DNA of 64,000 nucleotides, taken from positions 62,001 through 126,000 of the forward strand of contig JAFVYV010000012.1 in NCBI GenBank assembly GCA_017508485.1, read 5' to 3'. A program made the position numbers and the translations under genes. Shown here in pieces: positions 49,885-57,612 of this stretch. The notes under the pieces were generated by a model. That model was not told where the DNA came from and did no database searches. It worked only from the letters and a program-made list of their open reading frames with translations. Position 1 is the first letter of the stretch. The number at the start of each line of letters is the position of its first letter. The stretch is from Clostridia bacterium. GTDB lineage: Bacteria > Bacillota > Clostridia > Christensenellales > Borkfalkiaceae.

Positions 49885-51002
49885 GAAGTTAAAAGGTTTT
49901 TTAAGGCTAAAATTAAAGTATCAACTTCTTTTATACTGTTTTCGTAAGCAAAACTAACGCGAACAAGACCGTCTTTAGTGGTTTTTAGTTCTTTATGCAT
50001 AAGTGGTGCACAATGGTAGCCACTTCTTACGGCTATGTCGTAATTTTTGTCTAAATATTCAGAAACTTCCATTGAAGAAAATGGAGAAACGGAAAAGGCA
50101 ACTATACCACTTTTGTTTTTTTTGCTATAAACTTTTACCCTTTCAAAACTGTTAAGTTTTGTTATTAAACTTTCCGTTAAAAGTTCAAGTTTAGCAGAAA
50201 TTTTTTCAAGATTTTTGTCAACGAAACTAACGCTATCAAAAAAGGAAACTATAAGCGGTAGGTTTAAAGTGCCACTTTCTAACCTTTCAGGTAAACTTAA
50301 AGGTTGCTCTAAATTAAAACTTTCCGTTCCCGTGCCACCTAAAATAAAGGGGGAAGGGTTAACCCTATCGCTTAAAATAAGTACGCCACCACTAATGCCA
50401 AGCATACCTTTATGCGTTGGAATAGAAAGAATATCAATATTTAGTTTTTGCATATCAATTCTAATATGTCCTGCGCTTTGCGCCCCGTCAACTGAAAACA
50501 AAATATTATTTTCACGGCAAAACTTGCCTATTTTGTAAATATCTTTATTTTCTTCACCCGTTACGTTAGAAACTTGGTTTACCGTAATTAAACGGGTGTT
50601 TTTGTTTACCTTTTTTACAATATTTTCATAAAAACCACCACCATTACTAACTATATCAAGGGTTATAACCCCGTTATTTTTTAGGTAAAAAAGTGGGCGA
50701 AGGGTAGAGTTATGTTCAAAAGTGGTGGTTATAACGTGGTCGCCTTTTTTAAGCAAAGAAAAAAAGGCTGTATTTAGGCTTTCCGTACAGTTTTTTGTAA
50801 ATATAACCCTATCTAAAGCGCCGTTATTAAAAAAATTACTAACAATTTTTCTTGTATTAAACACCATTTCTGCAGACTTTATGCTTAAACGGTGCGCACT
50901 TCTATTAGGGTTGCAAAGCAAATATTTTAAGGTGGTAGTAGCGCTTCTAAAAACGGAATTTGGCTTAAATCCACCGGTTGCCGCGTTGTCAAAATATATC
51001 AT
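49881..51002 (-). CDS. Class V aminotransferase, cysteine desulfurase-like
   Basis: A 373-residue PLP enzyme of the SufS/NifS-like group. IYFDNAATGGFKP opens it, NCTESLNTAFFSLLKKGDHV and TTTFEHNSTLRPL bind cofactor and substrate, FSVDGAQSAGHIRIDM holds the PLP aspartate, and SIPTHKGMLGISGGVLILS carries the Schiff-base lysine. AVRSGYHCAPLMHKELKT has the catalytic-loop cysteine. Start at the ATG at 51002, five bases after GAGGGAA. It is divergent from a DUF3343 gene, a known partner for sulfur or selenium handling. Confidence 0.88.
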   Translation of the reverse strand: MIYFDNAATGGFKPNSVFRSATTTLKYLLCNPNRSAHRLSIKSAEMVFNTRKIVSNFFNNGALDRVIFTKNCTESLNTAFFSLLKKGDHVITTTFEHNSTLRPLFYLKNNGVITLDIVSNGGGFYENIVKKVNKNTRLITVNQVSNVTGEENKDIYKIGKFCRENNILFSVDGAQSAGHIRIDMQKLNIDILSIPTHKGMLGISGGVLILSDRVNPSPFILGGTGTESFNLEQPLSLPERLESGTLNLPLIVSFFDSVSFVDKNLEKISAKLELLTESLITKLNSFERVKVYSKKNKSGIVAFSVSPFSSMEVSEYLDKNYDIAVRSGYHCAPLMHKELKTTKDGLVRVSFAYENSIKEVDTLILALKNLLTS

Positions 51003-51078
51003 ATTTTCCCTCACAAAAAAATTTTTAAATTAGTATAGTATATAAAGGGGTAAAATTTTTTATGCAAAGGAGAAGAAT

Positions 51079-51333
51079 ATGTATATTATCGCATCTTTTA
51101 GGTCACGGCTTGATGCCATTATGGTAAAAAAAGAACTTGATATGCGTGGTATTTTTGCTGAAGTGGTTTCCACTCCAAAAGAAGCAAACGTTGGTTGTGG
51201 ACTTTCAGTCAAAATTAACCCGTATAATTTAAATTATATTAAAAGAATAATACTAACAAGTGGCGCAAAAACCTTTATTGCCTTTTTCAAAGTGGTAAAA
51301 AATAAGGGCGTAAACAAGGTGAGTATTATTTAG
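51079..51333 (+). CDS. DUF3343 putative Se/S carrier-like protein
   Basis: An 84-residue protein. YIIASFRSRLDAIMVKKELD, then VVSTPKEANVGCGLSVKIN fits DUF3343 (thiol carrier-like; the GCGLSV cysteine is the conserved feature). Members sit beside cysteine desulfurases or selenium genes and are proposed to accept sulfur or selenium. The divergent class V aminotransferase next door fits this idea. AAAGGAGAA precedes the ATG. A terminator hairpin follows within 25 bases. Confidence 0.8.
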   Translation: MYIIASFRSRLDAIMVKKELDMRGIFAEVVSTPKEANVGCGLSVKINPYNLNYIKRIILTSGAKTFIAFFKVVKNKGVNKVSII

Positions 51334-51347
51334 TTTTATAAAAACGT

Positions 51348-51376
51348 TTGATTATTTGCACCCGTTGTGTTAATAT
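51348..51376 (+). promoter_or_regulatory. Candidate promoter of nth-obgE-yhbY
   Basis: TTGATT (51348-51353), 17 bases, TAATAT (51371-51376). It overlaps the terminator hairpin of the upstream gene; the transcript would start near 51383, about 16 bases before nth. Confidence 0.5.
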
Positions 51377-51395
51377 AAGGGTGCAAATATTTTTT
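51354..51395 (+). terminator. Terminator hairpin immediately before nth
   Basis: A perfect 10-bp stem ATTTGCACCC (51354-51363) with GGGTGCAAAT (51379-51388), 15-base loop and a run of T ending four bases before the nth ATG. Confidence 0.8.
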
Positions 51396-51398
51396 ATT

Positions 51399-52022
51399 AT
51401 GAAAAAATTAACTGAAGTAGAAAAGATTATTGAAAGATTAAAAGGGGAGTATCCAGACAAACCTGCCCTTACCTATAACACCACTTACCAACTACTTGTT
51501 GCCGTAATTTTATCAGCACAATGTACGGACGAGCGTGTTAATATGGTTACTAAAGACCTATTCGTTGATTACGGTACGCCTGAAAAAATGTTAACCCTAA
51601 CAAACCTTGAACTTGAAAAAAAGATATTTTCAATAGGGCTTTACAAAAACAAGGCGAACAATATTTTGAAGATGAGTAAAACTTTGGTAGAAAGGTTTAA
51701 CGGAGAAGTGCCTTGTGAGTTTGAAGACCTTATTAGCCTTGACGGTGTTGGTAGAAAGACTGCAAACGTAGTTTTAAGCGTTGGGTTTAATAAACCTGCC
51801 CTTGCCGTTGACACGCACGTTTTTAGGGTTTCAAGAAGAATTGGTCTATCAAGTGGCAAAACGCCAGATAAGGTAGAAGAAGAGTTAAAAAACAGTATAA
51901 AAAAGGAAGACTGGAGTAAGTCGCACCACTTTTTAATATATCACGGTAGGCGTGTTTGCTTTGCAAGAAAGCCAAACTGCAGTATGTGTGTTATAAAAGA
52001 GTTTTGCGACTATGGTAAATAA
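51399..52022 (+). CDS. nth: Endonuclease III
   Basis: A 207-residue base-excision-repair glycosylase/AP lyase for oxidised pyrimidines. LLVAVILSAQCTDERVN, the helix-hairpin-helix SLDGVGRKTANVVLSVGF with the catalytic lysine, and AVDTHVFRVSRRIGL with the catalytic aspartate are present. CFARKPNCSMCVIKEFC gives the [4Fe-4S] ligands (C-x6-C-x2-C-x5-C). Start at the ATG at 51399; the nearest AAGGGTG is about 14 bases upstream and lies in the terminator stem. obgE follows after two bases. Confidence 0.95.
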   Translation: MKKLTEVEKIIERLKGEYPDKPALTYNTTYQLLVAVILSAQCTDERVNMVTKDLFVDYGTPEKMLTLTNLELEKKIFSIGLYKNKANNILKMSKTLVERFNGEVPCEFEDLISLDGVGRKTANVVLSVGFNKPALAVDTHVFRVSRRIGLSSGKTPDKVEEELKNSIKKEDWSKSHHFLIYHGRRVCFARKPNCSMCVIKEFCDYGK

Positions 52023-52024
52023 TT

Positions 52025-53290
52025 ATGTTTATTGACAGAGTAAAAATTAAAATTAAAGCAGGTGACGGTGGTAACGGTATAACTTCTTTCTTACACTTTA
52101 AGGGGGTTGTTAACGGTGGACCTGACGGTGGCGACGGTGGAAAAGGTGGAGATATCATTTTTGAAGCAGATAGACACCAAGCAAGTTTAATTGAATACTA
52201 CTATAAAACCAAGTATCACGCAGAAAACGGCTCACCAGGAGAACCTAAAAACTGTTTTGGTAAAAAGGGTAAAGACTTAGTTCTTAAAGTGCCACTTGGC
52301 ACGGTTATTCGTGATGCTGAAAGTGGTTTAACTATTGCCGATATATTTTATCCTGACCAAAAAATTACCGTTCTAACGGGCGGTGACGGTGGCAAGGGTA
52401 ACGCAAGGTTTACAAGTAGTAGAAGACACGCACCACACTTTTCACAAACGGGTGAAAAGACTGTGGAAAGAACGGTTATTTTAGAACTTAAAACTATTGC
52501 AGACGTTGGCTTAGTTGGTTTCCCTAACGTAGGTAAGTCAACAATTTTATCAAAAACGACTAACGCAAAACCTAAAATTGCAAACTATCACTTTACAACG
52601 CTATCTCCTAACCTTGGAATTTGTAAGTATTACGACGAACAGTTCGTTATAGCAGATATACCTGGTTTAATTGAAGGCGCATCACAAGGACAAGGACTTG
52701 GTTTTGAGTTTTTAAGACATATTGAAAGAACAAGAATGTTAGTTCACGTTGTTGATATTTCCGGCGTGGAAGGTAGGGACCCTTACGAAGATTTTGTTAA
52801 AATTAACGAAGAACTTAAAGGTTATAGTGAAAAGTTAGCAAAATTAAAGCAAATAGTAGTGCTTAATAAGTGCGACATTTACGGTGCTGAAGAAAATATA
52901 AAAGAGTTCAAAAAGAAGGTAGGCAGAAAGTACAAAGTTATACCTGTTTCAGCAATAACGGGCGAAGGCTTAAAAGAATTACTTGCTGAAATTATGAAGG
53001 TTTTAGAAAAATTACCAAAACTTCTTCCTATGGAAACTGATGAGTTTAAGTATGAAAAGCCAGAAAAACTTTCTTATGAAATTTTACAAAACGACGACGG
53101 TTCGTTTGAAATTGTTGGAACGCTTGTTGAAGTTCTTTCAAGAAACGTTGTTCTAACTGATGCAAACTCTTTTGGCTATATGCAAAAGGTGTTAAAAGAT
53201 AGGGGAATATTCAAAGAACTAAGGGCGTTAGGTGCAAAAGACGGCACGACTGTAATTATAGGCTCTGTTGAGTTTGAATATCTTGACTAA
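52025..53290 (+). CDS. obgE: GTPase Obg
   Basis: A 421-residue ribosome-assembly and stress GTPase. It has the glycine-rich Obg domain (about 1-158, GPDGGDGGKGGDIIFEAD), the G domain (GFPNVGKS, DIPGLIEGASQGQGLGFEFL, NKCD, and SA in the G5 motif) and the C-terminal OCT domain (YEILQNDDGSFEIVGTLVEV). In Gram-positives Obg also affects sporulation initiation. It starts two bases after nth and is followed by yhbY. Confidence 0.97.
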   Translation: MFIDRVKIKIKAGDGGNGITSFLHFKGVVNGGPDGGDGGKGGDIIFEADRHQASLIEYYYKTKYHAENGSPGEPKNCFGKKGKDLVLKVPLGTVIRDAESGLTIADIFYPDQKITVLTGGDGGKGNARFTSSRRHAPHFSQTGEKTVERTVILELKTIADVGLVGFPNVGKSTILSKTTNAKPKIANYHFTTLSPNLGICKYYDEQFVIADIPGLIEGASQGQGLGFEFLRHIERTRMLVHVVDISGVEGRDPYEDFVKINEELKGYSEKLAKLKQIVVLNKCDIYGAEENIKEFKKKVGRKYKVIPVSAITGEGLKELLAEIMKVLEKLPKLLPMETDEFKYEKPEKLSYEILQNDDGSFEIVGTLVEVLSRNVVLTDANSFGYMQKVLKDRGIFKELRALGAKDGTTVIIGSVEFEYLD

Positions 53291-53300
53291 AGGAGAAAAT

Positions 53301-53594
53301 ATGTTAACAAGTAAACAAAGAACGGTATTAAAAGGGTTAGCAAGTAACCTTGACCCTATAGGTCAAATTGGCAAAGGTGGTATAAGTGAAAATCAAGTAA
53401 AATCTTTTTCAGATGCGCTTGAAAAAAGGGAACTTATTAAAATAAACGTTTTAGAAAACTCTATGGAAGATAAAAAAGAACTTGCAAGAGACCTTGAAAA
53501 AGCGTTAAACGCAGAATGCGTTATCGTTATCGGTAGAAAGATTGTTTTATACAGAAAATCAAGTAGAAAAGATATCAATCACATAGAAATTTAA
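53301..53594 (+). CDS. yhbY: YhbY-type RNA-binding protein (CRM domain)
   Basis: A 97-residue single-domain CRM protein that associates with pre-50S ribosomal subunits. MLTSKQRTVLKGLASNLDPI, GQIGKGGISENQVKSFSDAL, ELIKINVLEN and the closing VIVIGRKIVLYRKSS are diagnostic. I start it at 53301, after AAAGGAG, ten bases past the obgE stop. Obg and YhbY both act on the large subunit, which explains the operon. Confidence 0.93.
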   Translation: MLTSKQRTVLKGLASNLDPIGQIGKGGISENQVKSFSDALEKRELIKINVLENSMEDKKELARDLEKALNAECVIVIGRKIVLYRKSSRKDINHIEI

Positions 53595-53602
53595 GTAAAA
53601 TT

Positions 53603-53632
53603 AAAAGCCTGACTTTAAGTCGGGCTTTTTTA
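53603..53632. terminator. Terminator after yhbY, probably bidirectional
   Basis: Stem AAAAGCCTGACTT with AAGTCGGGCTTTT (one G-U), TTTT after; it also abuts the stop of the convergent gene. Confidence 0.85.
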
Positions 53633-54358
53633 TACTCTTTTTAGTATGAGTGAAGTTATAAATAGGCTTAAAAATATAAAAGAAAATATTAGATAGTAAA
53701 TTTTAAAAGGGGTAAACAGGCTAAAAAATAGCAAAGATATTGATATTAAAAAAAGCCTTTTTAGGTTTAGTCCGTAAAAAATATTTTTTAGGTTTAGACC
53801 TTCTTTTTTCTTAAAAAGTGAAGGTAAGGGTGGTAGCAAATTTTCTTCTTTTAAGGCAAAATACAACTCTTTTTCCGTTACTAAGGTTATTTTTTTAGTA
53901 AAAAGTTTGGAGTAAGAAAATAGTTCGTTATTTTCTAAACAAAAAATTAACAAATCTTCTTTAACTTCGTAAGCCGTTTTAAGTAAATCTAATTTAGTTA
54001 GCGCAAAATTTATTAAAAGGGTGGTGTTTTTTATATAAATTCTATCTTCTTTTTTGTATTCTACCCCTTTTTTGTCAAGCAAGGCGCAAATTAAACTTTC
54101 AATTTTTTCCTTTTTTTGAACGAGTAGGTAGGTTTTAAAATTTTCTATTGTTATTAGCTCTTTTTTGTTTAAGTTTTGTTTTAATTTTCTTTTATTTGCA
54201 AGTTTTATAAACAAAATTACGGTTAAAATAGATAAAAGTAGGCAAAAAATGGTTGCGCCCTCTTCAAGAATATAAGATAGTGGTATAAAAAACAGCAAAA
54301 ACGAGCCTAAAAACAAAAAAATTGCATCTAAAATAAAACTAAAAGAAAGGTTTTTCAT
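53630..54358 (-). CDS. Membrane protein of unknown function with central soluble domain
   Basis: A 242-residue protein with two hydrophobic helices near the N-terminus (about 8-28 and 33-52), a Lys/Glu/Leu-rich soluble domain of about 130 residues, and two more helices at the C-terminus (FLISISLLFFSLFTPF, YYLIFSFIFLSLFITSLIL). AAAGGAAA precedes the ATG. No family recognised. Its stop runs into the yhbY terminator. The soluble part may bind nucleic acid or protein, but nothing specific is visible. Confidence 0.7.
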   Translation of the reverse strand: MKNLSFSFILDAIFLFLGSFLLFFIPLSYILEEGATIFCLLLSILTVILFIKLANKRKLKQNLNKKELITIENFKTYLLVQKKEKIESLICALLDKKGVEYKKEDRIYIKNTTLLINFALTKLDLLKTAYEVKEDLLIFCLENNELFSYSKLFTKKITLVTEKELYFALKEENLLPPLPSLFKKKEGLNLKNIFYGLNLKRLFLISISLLFFSLFTPFKIYYLIFSFIFLSLFITSLILKRV

Positions 54359-54419
54359 ACTAATTTCCTTTTTTTATATAATTATTGACTAAAAGTATTT
54401 ACTCTAAACTAAAAAACAC

Positions 54420-54448
54420 TTTAAATTGACCTTTTTTTGTGGTAAAAT
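54420..54448 (+). promoter_or_regulatory. Promoter implying a leaderless nadD transcript
   Basis: TTTAAA (54420-54425), 17 bases, TAAAAT (54443-54448). The ATG lies at 54455, about where transcription should begin, and no Shine-Dalgarno is visible. Confidence 0.55.
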
Positions 54449-54454
54449 GTTGGT

Positions 54455-55603
54455 ATGGAAAAGATAGGCATTTTTGGGGGAACTTTTGACCCTATACACA
54501 AAGAACATATTTCTTTCGTTTCTTATTTATTAGAGCAAGGCTTTGATAAAGTTATCGTCGTGCCTACTTTTATTCCACCACATAAAGAAAGCAAAAAAAT
54601 TACACCTGCAAATCATCGCTACAATATGCTTAAAAAAGCGTTTACCGATAAGCGTGCCATCGTTAGCGATTATGAGATAAAAAAGGAAGGCAAAAGTTAT
54701 ACCTACCTAACCCTAGAGCATTTTAGTAAAGAGTATGAAGGCGCAGACCTTTATTTTATAGTCGGTCTTGATATGCTTGTGGACTTTAAAACTTGGAAAA
54801 ATCCAACCAGAATTTTAGAACTTGCTAATCTTTTGGTGGCTATTCGTAAGGAAGAAAAAGGCCTAGAAAAAGTAATAGAAGAAACTATTGAAAAAGAAAG
54901 AGAGTATTTTAAAAAGACTTTTAACAAAGAGTTTACCTTACTTTCTTTTTTAGGGGAAAATATTTCTTCAACAAAAATTAGGCTTTACAATAAGTTAGGG
55001 CTACCTATTGACGGGTTAACGGACAAAAAAGTTATAGAATATATAAAAAAACACAACCTATATACTGGCAACAAATATTTTAATAGCGTAAAAAAATACT
55101 TGCCACAAAAAAGGCTTTACCACACGGCGCACGTTTTAGAAACGGCATTAAAAAAGGTTAAAGAACTTTCTTTAAGTGAGATGGAAGTGGAAACGGCTTG
55201 TGTGCTTCACGATATTGCAAAGTATATTGACCCAGAGGCTGTTGAAGGGTTTACCTATCCAAGCGATATGCCAAGAAGCGTTATTCACGCCAAACTTGGT
55301 GCGTATATGGCAAAAAACTTGCTTGGAGTTAAAAGTAGTGGTATAATTGATGCAATAGAATATCACACAACGGCAAAACCTAATATGACTACTTTAGCAA
55401 AATTAGTGTTCGTTGCTGATATGATTAGTGAAGAAAGGACCTTTCCTGGAGTGGAAACTTTAAGGGAATACTATAAGGGCGACCTTGATACCTGTTTTGT
55501 TAAATGTTTAGAAGCAGAATATTTTGACCTAAAAGAAAAGGGCTGGGATATTTATATAGACACTATAGATGCGTACGATTTTTACGTAAAAAAGGAGAAG
55601 TAA
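54455..55603 (+). CDS. nadD: Fused nicotinate-nucleotide adenylyltransferase (NadD) and YqeK HD phosphatase
   Basis: A 382-residue two-enzyme protein. Residues 1-200 are NadD: IGIFGGTFDPIH at the start, VPTFIPPHKE, the GLDMLVDFKTWKNP motif and ISSTKIR, joining ATP to nicotinate mononucleotide. The nucleotide-binding HxGH is HKEH here. Residues 205-382 are a YqeK-type HD hydrolase (RLYHTAHVLETALKK, ACVLHDIAKYIDP, IHAKLGAYMAKN, EYHTTAKPNM), which cuts diadenosine tetraphosphate. In many Bacillota these are separate adjacent genes followed by rsfS, which also follows here with a one-base overlap. Confidence 0.93.
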   Translation: MEKIGIFGGTFDPIHKEHISFVSYLLEQGFDKVIVVPTFIPPHKESKKITPANHRYNMLKKAFTDKRAIVSDYEIKKEGKSYTYLTLEHFSKEYEGADLYFIVGLDMLVDFKTWKNPTRILELANLLVAIRKEEKGLEKVIEETIEKEREYFKKTFNKEFTLLSFLGENISSTKIRLYNKLGLPIDGLTDKKVIEYIKKHNLYTGNKYFNSVKKYLPQKRLYHTAHVLETALKKVKELSLSEMEVETACVLHDIAKYIDPEAVEGFTYPSDMPRSVIHAKLGAYMAKNLLGVKSSGIIDAIEYHTTAKPNMTTLAKLVFVADMISEERTFPGVETLREYYKGDLDTCFVKCLEAEYFDLKEKGWDIYIDTIDAYDFYVKKEK

Positions 55604-55953
55604 TGGAAGTTAATACTTTAAAACAAACAATTTTAGAATACTTATCAAGCAAAAAGGCAACGGATATTTTAAGCATCAACGTTTCAGAAAAAACGATTAT
55701 TGCAGACTATTATATCGTTGCATCTGGTAAGTCAATGTCACACGTTAAGTCATTATGTGAAAATTTAGAAGAAGAACTTTCTAAAAAATACCAAATTGAA
55801 CCATTACGCCGTGAAGGTATCCGTGACGGCAGATGGGCAGTTCTTGACTACGGCGACGTTATAGTACACGTATTCAATGATGAAATGAGATTGTTTTATC
55901 ATTTAGAAAGACTTTGGGATGAAGGCAACAACGTTGAAAGGTTTGAAGATTAG
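55603..55953 (+). CDS. rsfS: Ribosomal silencing factor RsfS
   Basis: A 116-residue protein that binds L14 on the 50S subunit and blocks joining with 30S in starvation. ILSINVSEKTIIADYYIVAS, the SVKSLCENLEEELSKK-like helix and GIRDGRWAVLDYGDVIVHVF are the RsfS signature. Its ATG overlaps the nadD/yqeK stop by one base, and AAAGGAGA lies inside that gene. The usual last gene of the nadD-yqeK-rsfS block. Confidence 0.96.
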   Translation: MEVNTLKQTILEYLSSKKATDILSINVSEKTIIADYYIVASGKSMSHVKSLCENLEEELSKKYQIEPLRREGIRDGRWAVLDYGDVIVHVFNDEMRLFYHLERLWDEGNNVERFED

Positions 55954-56171
55954 TTCTTTTTAACGTAAATTCTGTTTACTTCATCAGGATTTATAACAAT
56001 ACTTTTAGTTTTTTCCCTTTTTTTAGGTTGTTTTTTTGGGGCAACCGATATAGTAAGGCTGTTTATAAAAAAGATTACGGATTTTATTAAAACCACTATA
56101 ACGGTGCTTATAAAAAATAAAAAAGAAAGGGCTAAAAACCCCGTGAACGGGGAAAATAATAAAAAATTCAT
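55950..56171 (-). CDS. Small membrane protein with basic tail, uncertain
   Basis: A possible 73-residue protein with one long hydrophobic segment (about 10-45), then a Lys/Arg-rich stretch (APKKQPKKREKTK) and an end IVINPDEVNRIYVKKN. The C-terminal composition looks coding. No ribosome binding site is visible before the ATG at 56171, and the gene overlaps the rsfS end by four bases on the opposite strand, so it stays uncertain. Confidence 0.4.
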   Translation of the reverse strand: MNFLLFSPFTGFLALSFLFFISTVIVVLIKSVIFFINSLTISVAPKKQPKKREKTKSIVINPDEVNRIYVKKN

Positions 56172-56261
56172 AGTTAAAATATAAATTAAAAAATTAAAAG
56201 ACAAATAGTATAATTTGTAAAATAATAATAAAATTTGTATTTTAGTTTAGTAGGAGATAGT

Positions 56262-57611
56262 ATGAACATAGTACTTGTTGGTGCAAGTATGATAGGTAGG
56301 GCTGTTACCGGCCAACTATTAAAAGAAAAACACGACTTAGTCGTTATTGAAAAAGACCCTGTTAAGGCAAACCGTTTAAGCGACAACTTTGACGTTTTGG
56401 TTATTAACGGTAGTGGTACGGATTTAGAAGTATTAAAGGAAGCAAAAGTTTATGATGCCGACCTTTTTATTGCACTTACTTCAGAAGACCAAGTAAACAT
56501 ACTTTGTTGTATGCTTGCTAAGCGTTTAGGGGCAAAAAGCACTATCGCAAGGGTTAGAAACCCTGAAAATGAAGACGTTTTAACCTTCTTAAAAGATGAT
56601 TTATCACTTTCAATGACGGTTAACCCTGAACTTGACTTTGCAAAAACGGTTGCAAGGGTTCTTCAATTCCCTTCAGCCGTTTCTATTGAAAGGTTTAGCC
56701 ACCACGTTGAACTTATGGAGTTTAAAATTCCTGAAAAAAGTAAACTTCAAGGTTTAAGTTTGATGGACTTAAACAAAAAATATTCGTTAAACGTGCTTAT
56801 TTCTGCCATTTCTAGGGGAGAAGAAGTGTTTATTCCTAAAGGGGATTTTATTTTACAAGCAGAAGATAAAATTTACCTAACGGGCGAATTGAAAATGGTG
56901 CAAAGGTTTGTTAAACAGTTTGGACTATTTACGCAAAAAATTAAAAAGGTTATGATAATAGGTGGTAGTACCGACGGGTATTATCTTGCAAAACATCTTA
57001 TTGACCACGGCATAACCGTTAAAATTGTGGAAGAAAAGAAGGAAAGGGCAGAAGAATTAACCACCCTTTTACCTTATACTGCAGTTATAAACGGCAACCC
57101 TGCCGATACCGATATTCTTATTGAAGAAGGTATTGAAACGGTTGATGCGTTAGTTTGTTTGTCAGGAAACGACGATACCAACACAATGATTTCACTTTTT
57201 GCTAAAAAACTTGGCATAAAGAAGATTATAACCAGAATTGATAAAAAAATTATTAAAACGGTTATGGAAGAAATGGGGCTTGATATGGTCATTTCCCCTA
57301 AAGACGTCGTTGCAAACAGTATTTTAAAATACGTGCGTTCAAAAGAAAATTCAAAGTTAAGGGACGTTATCAACTTTTACAAAATGGTGGACGACAAGGT
57401 TGAAGCATTAGAGTTTGTTGTTCATAGCGACTACGAATTTTTAGGCAAAAAATTAAAAACGCTTAAAATTAGAAAGGACGTTATTATTGGCGCAATAATT
57501 AAGGAAAACGAAGTGGTTATTCCGTCAGGCGATAGCGTTATAGAAAAAAACGATAAAGTTATTATAGTAACTACTGCAAAACTTGGTAGTTTAGAGGAAA
57601 TTGTAGAATAA
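56262..57611 (+). CDS. trkA: Potassium uptake regulatory subunit TrkA
   Basis: A 449-residue cytoplasmic regulator with two tandem RCK units. Each has a Rossmann NAD-binding RCK_N (MNIVLVGASMIGRAVTGQLL and KKVMIIGGSTDGYYLAKHLI) and an RCK_C domain. It gates the TrkH potassium channel in response to nucleotides. I start at 56262, after TAGGAGA, where the Rossmann strand begins. trkH follows one base after the stop. Confidence 0.95.
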   Translation: MNIVLVGASMIGRAVTGQLLKEKHDLVVIEKDPVKANRLSDNFDVLVINGSGTDLEVLKEAKVYDADLFIALTSEDQVNILCCMLAKRLGAKSTIARVRNPENEDVLTFLKDDLSLSMTVNPELDFAKTVARVLQFPSAVSIERFSHHVELMEFKIPEKSKLQGLSLMDLNKKYSLNVLISAISRGEEVFIPKGDFILQAEDKIYLTGELKMVQRFVKQFGLFTQKIKKVMIIGGSTDGYYLAKHLIDHGITVKIVEEKKERAEELTTLLPYTAVINGNPADTDILIEEGIETVDALVCLSGNDDTNTMISLFAKKLGIKKIITRIDKKIIKTVMEEMGLDMVISPKDVVANSILKYVRSKENSKLRDVINFYKMVDDKVEALEFVVHSDYEFLGKKLKTLKIRKDVIIGAIIKENEVVIPSGDSVIEKNDKVIIVTTAKLGSLEEIVE

Positions 57612-57612
57612 A

